Assembly: GCF_037975245.1 (NCBI RefSeq) | Contig: NC_092561.1 | Span: 4,144,001 to 4,208,000, forward strand | DNA length: 64,000 bases | From: Apostichopus japonicus | Lineage: Eukaryota; Echinodermata; Holothuroidea; Aspidochirotida; Stichopodidae | Direction: 5' to 3' | Part shown: piece after piece, positions 38,701 to 44,553 of the stretch | Layout: the number at the start of each line of letters is the position of its first letter | Numbering within the stretch: position 1 is the first letter of the stretch | Program-made: the position numbers and the translations under genes | Notes under the pieces: generated by a model | What the model was told of the DNA's origin: nothing | Seen by the model: the letters and a program-made list of their open reading frames with translations, nothing else | The model's database searches: none

Positions 38701-39186
38701 ATGTGACAGTTAACTGCTGGCTGTTAAGCATAAATATCCCTCTCTGCATAAATATCAATACGAGTAATACATTAACACGCTAAGCTGTGTATTAGTACTC
38801 CTGTCTAACCCAGCTTTGTCCATACTGTCAACCATTTTATCTTCATCTGAATGTCAAATAATTAATGAAAAAACAGTCAGACAACACCCTCCCGCCCTTG
38901 ATGTTTCAGTCAAGGTACACAAACAGTGTTTGAAACCTTCAGGTTAATATTTGAAGTTCCCGTGAATATTTTCAATATTTTTATCTGGAGAAGATCTGAA
39001 GAATTCCGTAAAGTACTCTTGATGCTTACACATGTCAACCAGAGAAGCAAAAACAAAACTGTTAATGCATGAATAGCACGACAGTTTTGGAGATGCAATT
39101 ATTTTGATGTCTTATTGCTATTTTATTTTGCAGAGATGGAAATGCTTTTGGAAGAAGAAGAAGAAGAAGAAGAAGAAGAAAGATAA
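221..39186 (+). CDS. CCDC158-like long coiled-coil protein, 19 exons in the window
   Basis: Joined exons: 221-717, 1507-1576, 2158-2267, 2825-2915, 3740-4056, 4521-4631, 5350-5464, 6362-6481, 8142-8339, 9715-10431, 11106-11286, 12919-13031, 15354-15512, 16778-16870, 19547-19803, 26219-26340, 27213-27431, 29181-29270, 39134-39186. All introns are GT-AG, every phase agrees, and the total is 3633 nt (1210 residues plus stop). Residues 1-165 are Ser/Asn-rich and probably disordered; about 166-985 are Lys/Glu/Leu-rich coiled coil with a short break near 305; 1050-1165 are Ser/Thr/Pro-rich; the end is acidic. Resemblance to vertebrate CCDC158 (about 1100 residues as I recall) is clearest around residues 850-980, for example the LARMRLQHQLELKELKG stretch. 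That is recall, not an alignment. CCDC158 has no firm molecular role. ATG 221 has A at -3 and G at +4, and an acceptor lies 15 nt before it, so a 5'UTR exon, or coding sequence, may lie upstream. Another coiled-coil family is the main alternative. Confidence 0.72.
718..1506. other. Intron 1, low-complexity tracts
   Basis: No gene is seen. There is a T-run followed by a G-run at about 1208-1231, and otherwise AT-rich sequence. Confidence 0.6.
1507..1576 (+). CDS. Exon 2: start of the coiled coil
   Basis: The acceptor CATCTTGTAG ends at 1506 and the donor GTAAGG starts at 1577. It completes the split Glu codon from exon 1 and encodes residues to 189 (NKLEERLTLSELQVKALK), a leucine-heptad pattern. 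It ends in phase 0. Confidence 0.78.
1838..1983. repeat. Purine-rich and C/A homopolymer tracts
   Basis: A GA/G-rich stretch (1838-1868) precedes a run of about 11 C followed by about 25 A (1947-1982), within intron 2. The C-then-A pattern could be an old poly(A) tail or slippage. Confidence 0.7.
2158..2267 (+). CDS. Exon 3: coiled coil
   Basis: The acceptor TTTTGTACAG ends at 2157 and the donor GTAAGA starts at 2268. It encodes residues 190-225 plus two bases (starts LKENHMKKEDKHQGTIQ). Phase matches the exons on both sides. Confidence 0.78.
2825..2915 (+). CDS. Exon 4: coiled coil
   Basis: The acceptor TTTTCCAG ends at 2824 and the donor GTAAGA starts at 2916. It encodes residues to 256 (EEENKAKEEIISKLSKTL), strongly charged helix. 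Confidence 0.78.
3094..3465. repeat. 17-bp minisatellite in intron 4
   Basis: About 20 copies of TTGATATACACTTACAC with occasional shortened and substituted units (for example GATGTAC, CCATATAC). Confidence 0.92.
3740..4056 (+). CDS. Exon 5: coiled coil with a short break
   Basis: The acceptor TTCACACTAG ends at 3739 and the donor GTAACC starts at 4057. It encodes residues 257-361. The middle (ENISVTPHAISERVRGY, near residue 305) contains a proline and interrupts the heptads; both sides return to Glu/Lys/Leu-rich helix. Confidence 0.8.
4521..4631 (+). CDS. Exon 6: coiled coil
   Basis: The acceptor TTAAAAAG ends at 4520 (a weak polypyrimidine tract of T and A) and the donor GTAAGG starts at 4632. 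It encodes residues to 398 (IAQLQEDRDTELKAANERA). Phase continuity with exons 5 and 7 supports it. Confidence 0.75.
4877..5036 (+). other. Possible alternative terminal exon after exon 6
   Basis: An acceptor (CATGTCTGACAG) ends at 4876. Read in the phase left by exon 6, the sequence gives a split Asp codon and then CSIRSLHQHQLLLEERK and TAA at 4929-4931. AATAAA follows at 5031-5036. Splicing 4631 to 4877 would give a protein of about 416 residues ending within the coil. There is no transcript evidence. Confidence 0.3.
5350..5464 (+). CDS. Exon 7: coiled coil
   Basis: The acceptor TTTATTTACAG ends at 5349 and the donor GTAAGT starts at 5465. It encodes residues to 437 (HSQLEIKAKVKQNSELLAK) and ends in phase 0. 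Confidence 0.8.
5932..6149. repeat. 47-bp tandem repeat, about 4.6 copies
   Basis: The unit starts at GGTTTTTATTCAATTGTA and contains ATAATAATAATATGAGTTGG. Successive ATTCAATTG positions are 5941, 5988, 6036, 6083 and 6130. It lies in intron 7, ending about 210 nt before the exon 8 acceptor. Confidence 0.93.
6362..6481 (+). CDS. Exon 8: coiled coil
   Basis: The acceptor TTTCTCCACAG ends at 6361 and the donor GTAAGT starts at 6482. This 120-nt, phase 0-0 exon encodes residues 438-477 (DKKYRDLIDKSHDELEAR). It could be skipped without a frameshift. Confidence 0.8.
6739..7000 (-). mobile_element. 5'-truncated RTE-like LINE with 14-bp target duplication
   Basis: On the minus strand, 7000-6746 encodes the end of a non-LTR retrotransposon polyprotein: WKFIGHILRQNP, then GRRKRGRPKTKTTWRKTV, ending in VEALFASRQEEDR and stop. 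This matches the tail after the reverse transcriptase in RTE-like elements. The 3' end after the stop is only GATGATG, typical of RTE-type tails. Perfect 14-bp target duplications AAGGCAACGTATAT flank it at 6725-6738 and 7001-7014. Everything 5' of the final 85 codons is missing, so it is dead on arrival. It lies in intron 8. Confidence 0.88.
8142..8339 (+). CDS. Exon 9: coiled coil
   Basis: The acceptor TCTTTCAACAG ends at 8141 and the donor GTAAAC starts at 8340. This 198-nt, phase 0-0 exon encodes residues 478-543. A SINE begins only about 45 nt past its donor. Confidence 0.8.
8385..8782 (+). mobile_element. tRNA-headed SINE, copy 1
   Basis: The head has RNA polymerase III box A-like (TGGTCAGGTGGTTAAGGCAG) and box B (GGTTCGAGCCC, near 8435) sequences, followed by a tRNA-unrelated body and a 3' tail ending GCGCTATATAAGTGTC and an (AT)n run at 8746-8782. 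The body is shared with the copy at 21365. It sits about 45 nt past the donor of exon 9 in the gene's orientation. Confidence 0.88.
9531..9754 (+). repeat. Tandem duplication of intron end and start of exon 10
   Basis: Two copies of about 112 bp (9531-9643 and 9644-9754) each hold an AT-rich stretch, a TTAG acceptor and the first 40 nt of exon 10. The copies differ by scattered substitutions. Only the second continues into the full exon; the first runs into a stop 23 codons after its acceptor (exon-like start at 9604). Confidence 0.9.
9715..10431 (+). CDS. Exon 10: largest coiled-coil exon
   Basis: The acceptor TTTCTTATTAG ends at 9714 and the donor GTATGC starts at 10432. The 717-nt exon encodes residues 544-782, an unbroken Lys/Glu/Leu-rich helix. 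It is several times larger than its neighbours (70-317 nt), which suggests past intron loss. Its first 40 nt and its acceptor have a diverged duplicate just upstream (9531-9643). Confidence 0.85.
11106..11286 (+). CDS. Exon 11: coiled coil
   Basis: The acceptor AAAACCAG ends at 11105 and the donor GTATGT starts at 11287. It encodes residues 783-842 (VWELEKERTYLADK at the start, an acidic Glu run at the end). The layout resembles the part of CCDC158 before its conserved C-terminal coil. Confidence 0.8.
12113..12281. repeat. Direct repeat of about 43 bp, 125 bp apart
   Basis: GTGCTGGTGATATTAAACTA and on (12113-12155) recurs at 12238-12281 with a few changes. The second copy interrupts the start of the neighbouring 42-bp array, so part of the array was duplicated as a block. 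Confidence 0.8.
12171..12730. repeat. About 42-bp tandem repeat in intron 11
   Basis: About 11 copies of a unit with AACCCTGCTATAATCTGTAT, then TACAAATACACAGGAAATAT. Copy lengths vary because the AT-rich end expands and contracts. Confidence 0.9.
12919..13031 (+). CDS. Exon 12: coiled coil, CCDC158-like
   Basis: The acceptor TTCTGCACAG ends at 12918 and the donor GTAGGA starts at 13032. It encodes residues to 880. The segment QRGLVESLQGEINWLEERLQ is one of the stretches that resembles CCDC158 in my memory. Confidence 0.8.
13254..14999. repeat. About 124-bp minisatellite, 14 copies, in intron 12
   Basis: Each unit contains GGTGGGTAGTTATGATACCT, ACCATCACAGCATGGGATGC and GATAGTCTTATCATTTGTA. 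The copies are very alike, suggesting recent expansion or homogenisation. Long reading frames across it repeat the same peptide and are not genes. Confidence 0.95.
15039..15105 (+). other. Possible alternative terminal exon after exon 12
   Basis: A strong acceptor (TTTCTTTTCTACAG) ends at 15038, directly after the 124-bp minisatellite. In phase 0, as exon 12 leaves it, the sequence reads VNILVASLKALTLI and TAA at 15081-15083, with AATAAA at 15100-15105. It could truncate the protein after about 894 residues. Confidence 0.28.
15354..15512 (+). CDS. Exon 13: coiled coil
   Basis: The acceptor TTTCACATCACAG ends at 15353 and the donor GTGACA starts at 15513. This 159-nt, phase 0-0 exon encodes residues 881-933, a very basic helix (IEKLEKERKELIQRRKDQK). 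Confidence 0.8.
15637..16252. mobile_element. MITE of 616 bp with perfect inverted ends
   Basis: The ends are AGCAGCATTTTGCGT and its exact complement, flanked by TTAA (15633-15636 and 16253-16256). With the palindromic TTTAAA the match runs 20 bp. The target site could be TTAA or TA. It has no transposase frame. An internal 17-bp perfect hairpin lies at 15937-15975. It lies in intron 13. Confidence 0.85.
15937..15975. repeat. Perfect 17-bp hairpin inside a MITE
   Basis: GTTGTACCAGGGAGTTG at 15937-15953 pairs exactly with 15959-15975 across a 5-nt loop TTATG. Confidence 0.95.
16355..16444. repeat. Nested inverted repeat of 90 bp
   Basis: The outer arms AAGAGCCTGTGTAAGAG (16355-16371) and 16428-16444 are exact complements. 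The inner arms GAGAATGTGTAAAAG (16369-16383) and 16393-16407 are also exact, with a 9-nt loop. The outer stem continues into the inner one with about 20 unpaired bases on one side. Confidence 0.93.
16778..16870 (+). CDS. Exon 14: conserved end of the coiled coil
   Basis: The acceptor GTTTTTGAAG ends at 16777 and the donor GTAAGA starts at 16871. This 93-nt, phase 0-0 exon encodes residues 934-964 (ASLRFAESQQQMEKQAQEL and on). It is the best single match to CCDC158 that I recognise. Confidence 0.8.
17014..17691. repeat. About 31-bp tandem repeat with higher-order copies
   Basis: The unit reads CACTAAGAGGCACACAGACA then CATTGATCC. Variant units (GAGGGGCACAGACAA, then CCAATAGGGGG) recur together about 230 bp apart near 17095-17190 and 17324-17420, so blocks of about 7 units were duplicated. 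It lies in intron 14. Confidence 0.9.
17692..17970. repeat. About 55-60-bp tandem repeat, 5 copies
   Basis: The unit contains ATTGAGTACTCCATGTCAT and ACCTGCTTAAAACAGCCAGC. It directly abuts the 31-bp array before it. Confidence 0.88.
18549..18572. repeat. (GACA)n microsatellite
   Basis: About six GACA units, in intron 14. Confidence 0.9.
19547..19803 (+). CDS. Exon 15: end of coil and linker
   Basis: The acceptor CTTTTTCTAG ends at 19546 and the donor GTGAGT starts at 19804. It encodes residues 965-1049. After ELKGTLLNQL the coil breaks into a Gly/Asn/Ser linker, then a Met/Leu/Lys helix (SDADLKLLMKGLMKLMRKE) that recalls a DLK..L helix in the CCDC158 tail. Confidence 0.8.
19876..20615. repeat. 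185-bp tandem repeat, 4 copies, in intron 15
   Basis: Copies start with GGAGAAGACATGAAGTTCAG at 19876, 20061, 20246 and 20431. The first three are almost identical; the fourth has diverged in its T/G-rich end. Near-identity means a recent duplication, or possibly an assembly expansion. Confidence 0.95.
21365..21722 (+). mobile_element. tRNA-headed SINE, copy 2
   Basis: Very similar to the copy at 8385 across head and body. It lacks about 20 nt right after box B (the segment beginning GGCCAGATCATTG in copy 1). Its tail reads GGCGCTATATTAATGTCC followed by TGATTGATTGATTG. It lies in intron 15. Confidence 0.88.
22381..23140. repeat. Irregular AT-rich tandem repeat
   Basis: Four to five diverged copies of about 155-210 bp contain TAAATTTGCAATATAATGG, TGAAATTTGTGCC and TTTGACAAGCATCAGTGTAA. 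It is older than the neighbouring arrays. Confidence 0.8.
24050..24128. repeat. 43-bp direct duplication
   Basis: GGTAGGACTGAAATAAAAAT and on is repeated at 24093 with few changes. The junction forms a small palindrome around ATGTTCATTGAAATATGAAC. Confidence 0.85.
24718..24827 (-). pseudogene. U2 snRNA-derived sequence with two downstream hairpins
   Basis: Minus strand 24827-24788 matches the 5' part of U2 snRNA at about 37 of 40 positions as I recall it, including GGCTAAGATCA and the branch-point pairing region GTGTAGTATCTG. The G-to-A change in stem I replaces a wobble pair by A-U. After that, U2 stem IIa is replaced by unrelated sequence able to form two hairpins: 24774-24778 with 24786-24790, and 24718-24724 with 24733-24739. 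I see no Sm site (ATTTTTG) after it. It may be a processed or chimeric U2 pseudogene or a U2-headed SINE; a functional variant is less likely. It lies in intron 15. Confidence 0.7.
25611..25698. repeat. 30-bp tandem repeat, 3 copies
   Basis: The unit is GTGTTTGGGGCCTGTCTTAT followed by GGTAATACTA. The last copy is shortened. Confidence 0.9.
26219..26340 (+). CDS. Exon 16: Ser/Thr-rich tail
   Basis: The acceptor ATATTATTACAG ends at 26218 and the donor GTACGA starts at 26341. It completes an Arg codon from exon 15 and encodes residues to 1090 (SFESLNKTNLSGSLVEELSL). Both splice phases fit. Confidence 0.75.
26372..27004. repeat. About 66-bp tandem repeat in intron 16
   Basis: About 9-10 copies contain CCCTGCCTGACCAATCTATT, TACATTGTGTTGACATATCA and ACTGCACTGTACTTGTAA. 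It starts within 35 nt of the exon 16 donor. Confidence 0.92.
27213..27431 (+). CDS. Exon 17: Ser/Thr/Pro-rich tail
   Basis: The acceptor TTTCCAG ends at 27212 and the donor GTAAAA starts at 27432. It encodes residues to 1163 (FSTPASTLYKPETPSAI), probably disordered. A second AG lies 3 nt downstream (TAG 27213-27215); both acceptors keep the frame and differ by one Val. Confidence 0.75.
28654..29021. mobile_element. hAT-like MITE, copy A (368 bp)
   Basis: The ends CATAGGCCTAGGAG and CTCCTATGCCTATG are inverted (13 of 14). Flanks are GCCCACCA (28646-28653) and GCCCACCT (29022-29029), an 8-bp target duplication with one change. G-rich and C-rich arms lie inside each end. The structure and end motif (TAGGA, runs of G) match the element at 33400. 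It ends about 150 nt before exon 18. Confidence 0.82.
29181..29270 (+). CDS. Exon 18: short helix
   Basis: The acceptor ACTTTTGCAG ends at 29180 and the donor GTGAGT starts at 29271. It encodes residues to 1193 (MKGFVDKLDKLTTIGNQLLD), an amphipathic helix like the coil at the CCDC158 C-terminus. Confidence 0.75.
29297..29868. mobile_element. MITE of 572 bp with long inverted ends
   Basis: The ends AGGATTGGTTCAGGTG and its near complement (14 of 16) are flanked by TTAA (29293-29296 and 29869-29872). Inside there is a second inverted pair around GTGACGTCACATCCTCAC (near 29468) and GTGAGGATGTGACATCAC (near 29694). It starts 22 nt past the exon 18 donor. Confidence 0.8.
31015..31082. repeat. Short G-rich tandem repeat, 3 copies
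   Basis: GGTGTGAAAGACCAAGGAGA-like units of about 23 bp, in intron 18. Confidence 0.75.
31221..32694. repeat. 37-bp minisatellite with higher-order structure, about 40 copies
   Basis: The unit is GACCTGCACCAAACACATAG followed by ATGTACCTTTTAATATA. Variants (ATGTAACATTAACATA, ATGTACCTTGTTATATA) follow a fixed order that repeats after 478 bp: the block near 31522-31880 recurs at 32000-32358 almost unchanged. It lies in intron 18. Confidence 0.95.
33400..33743. mobile_element. hAT-like MITE, copy B (344 bp), nested in the 1.9-kb hAT
   Basis: The ends CAGTAGCGTAGGAAG and TTCCTACGCCCTTG share an inverted GCGTAGGAA core. A perfect 8-bp duplication GAGCTACC flanks it (33392-33399 and 33744-33751). 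The arms are G-rich on the left and C-rich on the right, as in the copy at 28654. It inserted after the element around it. Confidence 0.87.
34174..34213. repeat. Two GC-rich hairpins inside the hAT element
   Basis: GGGGT at 34174-34178 pairs with ACCCC at 34182-34186. GGGGC at 34200-34204 pairs with GCCCC at 34209-34213 around a GAAA tetraloop. They stand out in an AT-rich setting. Confidence 0.8.
35473..36434. repeat. About 75-bp minisatellite, 13 copies
   Basis: Units contain GTACAAGCAGGTCTCATGGA, TGTCCTCTAGCAGTGATAAA and ACATACACACACATAAATGT. Length differences come from the CA run. It lies in intron 18. Confidence 0.93.
37751..37965. repeat. Degenerate (AGTC)n-type tract
   Basis: Loose repeats of GTCAGTCAATCAGTTAGTCA and variants. 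Probably an old, decaying microsatellite. Confidence 0.8.
38646..38700 (+). mobile_element. SINE or LINE 3' tail fragment
   Basis: The stem AGCGCCATA ... TATGGCGCT followed by ATATAAATGCC matches the 3' tail of the two SINE copies (GGCGCTATATNAATG). No head or body is visible upstream, so it is a tail-only fragment or the end of the partner LINE. Confidence 0.6.
39134..39186 (+). CDS. Exon 19: terminal exon with a poly-Glu tail
   Basis: The acceptor ATTTTATTTTGCAG ends at 39133. The 53-nt coding part reads EMEMLL, ten Glu from a perfect (GAA)10 run at 39151-39180, Arg and TAA. It follows a 9.9-kb intron, the longest here. Phase agrees with exon 18, but because the exon is short and repetitive it is the least certain link in the chain. 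Confidence 0.65.
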
Positions 39187-39640
39187 CAGTGACTAGCATC
39201 ATTACTGGTTTGAAGACAAGCTTCTCATGATCTGACTTTATGGATGTTTGTTATGATCATATCAACAAGTGAAGTGGAGTGGATCATCAGTTATGGACTG
39301 AGTGCTCTGGAAGGGTGTACTCATTTTTGGTGTCTGAACTTCAGTGCCCCCCTCCCCTCCTCTCTCTCCCACTCCCTGCCCACATACACAATGGAAACTT
39401 TGTATTGTATGGCTGTGACAGTTATATCATCAGTACTGGTATGTCATCAGTTTGTCTGAGTTGGTAATATAAATTAAATGAATACTAATTCTTCTCTGTT
39501 TGCTGCATAGTGTACTGACTCTATGTATGTTTAGTAGCCTACACCATGGACCCTATATAATACATTGACAACTAAACTGATGTTTCTAAGACTTGCAAGG
39601 ATAAGGAATATTAAAAGTAATAAAGGCTTTATAATGTTTT
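39187..39640 (+). terminator. 3'UTR with polyadenylation signal
   Basis: After the TAA the sequence runs on without an intron signal to AATAAA at 39619-39624, followed by T-rich sequence (GGCTTTATAATGTTTTATAG). Cleavage would fall near 39640. The 450-nt UTR holds no other obvious feature. Confidence 0.55.
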
Positions 39641-40389
39641 ATAGTAAAAAAGTGAGTTCCATTGACATTTGAAAGAATTTATTTCTTTTCATTTGAATAT
39701 AATTATCGTTTTTCGTAGCAATGAGTTTTTGTTTCACATAATAAATCCCTGTGACGTAATGGTGGATGTAATGGTTGTTCATCTTTCTGGAATTACTGTT
39801 TTCACTAATACATGGGAAAATACAAGAGAGCACTCCATTAACAAGTGGTATGTGACAGGGCTCTCTCATGCATTGGTAGCTTAAACTAATAATACTATGG
39901 ACTGCATGCGATTTTCTCTCACACTTTAAGTATCTGAAAATGTCAACGTGTTGCCAATCGGACACCAAGGTTAAATTGGGTATCTTGTACATTACGAAAG
40001 AGATTCATATTTCGGGTATAAAAGTATTCTCCAGGCGTGATGATTGTCCGGTCATACCAATTAAGAGGGTAACCTAAGCTGTTCCCATGGGTTCCTCGCT
40101 AGATAATTTCCATCACAACCTTGTCGGGCTTGATGGCTTTTAGTTAATTAGTCTTCATGAATTATGCTTTCAGAGGTTTCCTATAAACTCTGCTGTGTTT
40201 TTTCTTCTTGTTTTGTTGATTCAGTCCAAAGTGGTGTTGTGTGGACTGTGTGAAATTTAATCAACCCAAAAGACTGACGTAAGTCTCCTGTATATTGGTG
40301 TGCCTGAAATAGTCTTGTACATTACAGGTCAACTAATAAATGACCTGAAGTTGAAACTATGCAGCATGATCAAGGGGTGCGAGAAGTTC

Positions 40390-40392
<3 letters not shown>
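39640..40392. other. Intergenic, no gene seen
   Basis: Begins just past the likely polyadenylation site. AT-rich, with only short unsupported reading frames on both strands. Confidence 0.6.
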
Positions 40393-40452
<60 letters not shown>

Positions 40453-40461
40453 ATATATACA
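40393..40461. repeat. (AT)n microsatellite
   Basis: About 34 AT units, nearly perfect. Confidence 0.95.
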
Positions 40462-41489
40462 CACATACATAAATATACTCTTTGGCATTTTCTGACATGG
40501 ATTCATGGTTTTATAGTTACCATTATAAGTAAAGATGTAAGTTGATGTCCTATTCTGACATTCAATTTATTAATTCTGACTTCTCAAAGCCCTTTGCTCT
40601 GAAAGAGATTTGTAAGAATGATTTTGTTTTTTTTTTGATCGCCATGTAAAGTTTATCGTGACTTAACATGAACGTTTTAACCTTTAAAAAATATTTTGAT
40701 CTCATCTTCCAGTTTGCCTTGTCGGTTATGATTCCGTTAGTTCACTTACTCACTACTTCAGTTAAAATGTCAGTTTGAAGAATATGCGTTACTTGGCATA
40801 TATGTATAAGTATATAGTAGTAGCGTACATCCTGATTCTAAGAATGCTTTCTACTTTATACATATATATGTAGATGATCTAGGACTATACAATCGCAGAA
40901 AGTGTGACGTACATGTCATTGGTGAAACATTATATGCACGTTCATGCGAATGATGTACTTAATCATGTACTTATCGACACTCTCGCTACGAAATATCCAT
41001 AATAAATGTTCTTCTTTGTGAAGGGCTCCTGCGATTTAGGAGAGCATGTGTACTTTTGTTCATGATTATACACATGACATCGGATATATCCATGAATGTA
41101 TGTCAACCTGTGATAATAAGGTGATAAACTTACGTAGGCTAAAGTAAGTGCAAATGTTTTTTTGTTTTTTTAATTTACCATACTTGTGTAAGCTGTATGC
41201 ATATCACAAAATCACATCAACTAAATTGATCACGCACGTGTACGGAAACTTATGGTTATTCCTACTGCTATAGTTTATCCTTCAACCCACTCCAAAGGCT
41301 GGATTAAGTGCCATTGCCGCTAAGATTATATCAATATACCGTGAACACACTTCTCAAAGATCTGGATGCTATTGAGGTCTTCAAAGTGGAAAGTTAAAAA
41401 ATAGCAAGAAAACCTTGGGAGGCATCCACGTTTGTTGTGCGAAAAGCAACCTGTAGAGGAAAACCAAGAACAATATCTTATACCGATGC
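40462..41489. other. Intergenic, nothing recognised
   Basis: AT-rich single-copy-looking sequence. I see no splice-flanked frames and no repeats. Confidence 0.5.
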
Positions 41490-41700
41490 ATATACTGATT
41501 AGTTATAATTTACATCATTTTAATAAAACCTTGTAATATTCACGGGCCACGTATCTGGACATCTACTGATTAGTTATAATCGACATCATTTTAATCAAAC
41601 CTTGTAATATTCACGGGCCACGTATCTGGACATATATTGATTAGTTATAATTGACATCACTTTAATCAAACCTTGCCATATTCACGGGCCGCGTATCTGG
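41490..41700. repeat. About 70-bp tandem repeat, 3 copies
   Basis: The unit contains TACTGATTAGTTATAATT and TATTCACGGGCCACGTATCT. Confidence 0.92.
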
Positions 41701-42404
41701 ATACCAATCTTCGGACCAAAAATGCATGTACCATTGATTGTAAATCAACGCGGGGGATTGTTTAACTTTAACACATAAACATTAAAACCAAACTTGAATG
41801 CAATATGTCTCTCAGGTTTCATTTGCCAACCGTTGTATTTCCCAAATGTAACTCAACATTGCTGAACTAAATTAAAGTATGATTTCATTAAGAACATTAT
41901 GTTTAGCCATGTATCAAGTATACATGAGTATAACCAGGACTGGTTGGAGTGTATGTGGCGGGGGGTGAGGGTTAGGGTCAGGAGTGCAGCTTCATTGGTA
42001 TATTCAGTCCTAACGATGGAGGTGGGAGGTCAGGGATACAGCCTCTTGTCTCGGAATCGATTCTGGAAAATAAGTAGCATGGTGTTTTCTTTTTTTTTAT
42101 AACATACTTTAGAAGAAAATGAAATCCTGTAAAGGGTGGTGAACTGCCGAATTTCGCCATTACAGGTCCTGATCGTGCTCTCGACTTCTTCTCGGGTTTC
42201 CTCATCTTTTGGTCGAAAGAGGAAGCTTTATATAATTGTGAAATTATTCTGCCAAGAATCAACTAATATTGCTTGTAATTTATCTTGAAGGTGGCTTTGC
42301 ATAAAGAACATGACTTCATATGAGGGTATGATTGATTTATACTTCATTCATACTTAGCAAAGATTCCTAAATCCTATTGGTCCATTCAGGTCAGCTGACC
42401 GTGG

Positions 42405-42624
42405 TTAATACTGTGAGTAACGCACGGTAAAATTACGGGGCATCACTTTAATAAGTCTTTGGTTATATGTAACCAAAAATGTTTTGTTTTATGATTTTTC
42501 CCCCACACAAATGGAAGTGTATAACTCCGGGTGTTAATGCTATCGCTGGATGCACTAGGGCTCCGCCCTCGTGCATCGCTTGCATTATCCCCCGATCGTG
42601 CATTAATCCTGTGAGTAACGCACG
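42405..42624. repeat. GC-richer repeat fragment with a 13-bp hairpin
   Basis: TTAATACTGTGAGTAACGCA (from 42405) recurs directly at 42603 with few changes. Between them GATGCACTAGGGC (42549-42561) pairs with 42565-42577 (one mismatch) across loop TCC. Probably a MITE-like remnant; I found no clear ends. Confidence 0.55.
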
Positions 42625-43584
42625 CTAGACCGTTGATTAACCCCTTATTCACTGCTGAATTATAGCCATGCGACTTGCCGTCTAGACCAAAGCAATCCCA
42701 CGGGCATTATAAGTTTTTATATTGAGATGCATAAGGTTGTCATTATGTATGTTCAACATGAAACTAACGGACAGACATTATTACAGAACTTATGAATACA
42801 AGACAGATGACGATGATGACAAGTTATGAAGAACGTTATTAAATGATACTTTGTTATTGTTTCTCTTCTGTAATGGTTCATTTACTTACAGACGTATGAT
42901 GATCACTATAAAGGATGTTGTTTATCAGAAGTTGCTTACCTACTGATTAAATATGGTATTAGACATATACACAATACTGATGAAAGATCATATTATATCT
43001 TTAAATAATGGAATTGTCTTATTAATCTATAGTTTGCTTGAAACGAAACCAACAGTATTTGTCATTAATATCTAACATGTTGGCAGATTTGGCTTCGTTA
43101 TTTTAAACTGTTTTGATCTTTTAAAGCGAGTATTCCTCAGTATTTCTCAGGAGTATTCTGTAAGTTAAAGTCTTCATCTCCCAACAAAGATGAATATATT
43201 AATAAGATGAAATGAGAACAATATATATGAAATCAGCAGTAATCCTTTATTTAGAAATAACACGCAAACAAAACATATTAACATCCTGCTTCATATGAGA
43301 ATCTAAATGACGAAAACAGAATCAAACATCCTTCATGCACTTAAACAGAGCATCGTAAATTATACTGATGGGCCCTCTTACCCCCATTTTACAGTAAATC
43401 GACAGGAAATTCTGTTAAATTTGCATAAGTGAATCGTTAATATATGGGCCTATCGTATGTTCAAACTTGTTGGTCGCGAGGTAACGTTTTGCGTTAGGTT
43501 GTAGTTTGATCATGCCAAGATATATTCACACATAATGTGATCAAACACTTGGCCGATCAAAGAGATACTTGCAAAACCGTTTTA
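42625..43584. other. Intergenic, nothing recognised
   Basis: AT-rich, with no supportable coding or repeat structure. Confidence 0.5.
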
Positions 43585-43586
43585 TA

Positions 43587-44522
43587 AAGGCATTGAAGAC
43601 TCGCCCCAAACCGCGTGCGGCTTTCTGAATAAGTTAACTTTCTGTTGCTTGCAAGTGACGTTTTGTTCGTGTCGCTACAAAATGCAGACAGTAATGAAAC
43701 GTGATACCTTGTTATCTTTAGTGATACCTTGTTACCTTGTTATCTGAGATGTCCATCGCCGTTTCGTTTGTACACTGTGCTGTGGGTATTGATCGCAGCT
43801 GTGTGCACTGACTGTACACTAGTGTCTAATTACCGACGATAGCAAGCTGTTTGTGTATTTTCTTGGATCGATGGTGGTGTATAACACTTCTGTTACACCT
43901 CACCCGAAAATAGGTCAGATTACCGGCATTAGACGTTTCTTTTTGCACGAGTCTTCACACCATTTAAATACAAATACGCATGTGCATTTTGTGCTTGCAT
44001 TTTAGTTTTTACATGGCACTAAGGGACGTCTCTGTTTAATGTGATGACACCTTGTATGACGGTGTAAGTTTATACAGTAACAACTTGTGTTCGAATCACG
44101 TTATACGTCGTCTATATGTCTCTAAATGCGATATGTTAACTTAGAGTGCATGTTTAAAGGGTGTGAAGACTCGCGCAAAAAGAAACTTCTAATGCCGGTA
44201 ATTTGACCTCGTTTCGAATGAAGTGTAACAGAAGTGTTAAACACCACTATCGATCCCAGAAAATACACACACAGCTTGCTACCGTCGGTAATTAGACACT
44301 ATAGTGTACAGTCAGTACATACAGCTGCGGTCAATACCCACAGCACAGTGTATAAACGATACAGCGATGGACATCTCAGGTCCAGCTAAAGATAACAAGG
44401 TATCACGTTTCATTACTGTCTGCATTTTGTGGCGACGCGAACAAAACGTCACTTGCAAGCAACAGAAAGTTAACTTTTATTCAGATGGCCGCACGCGGTT
44501 TGGGGCGAGTCTTCAATGCCTT
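43587..44522. mobile_element. Foldback element: two inverted MITE copies
   Basis: The left arm (43587-43968) and right arm (44153-44522) are inverted copies separated by a 184-bp spacer. The outer ends are AAGGCATTGAAGACTCGCCC and its complement, flanked by TA on both sides (43585-43586, 44523-44524). Each arm also ends internally with a related motif (GTCTTCACACC then ATTTAAA), so each arm looks like a MITE of about 380 bp. The arms differ by scattered changes (for example GGATCGATGG against TCGATCCC). No transposase frame. An A-run (about 44531-44553) follows. Confidence 0.85.
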
Positions 44523-44530
44523 TAAGTTAC

Positions 44531-44553
44531 AAAAAAAAAAAAAAAAAAAAAAA
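44531..44553. repeat. Poly(A) run
   Basis: About 23 A next to the foldback element. Confidence 0.9.
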
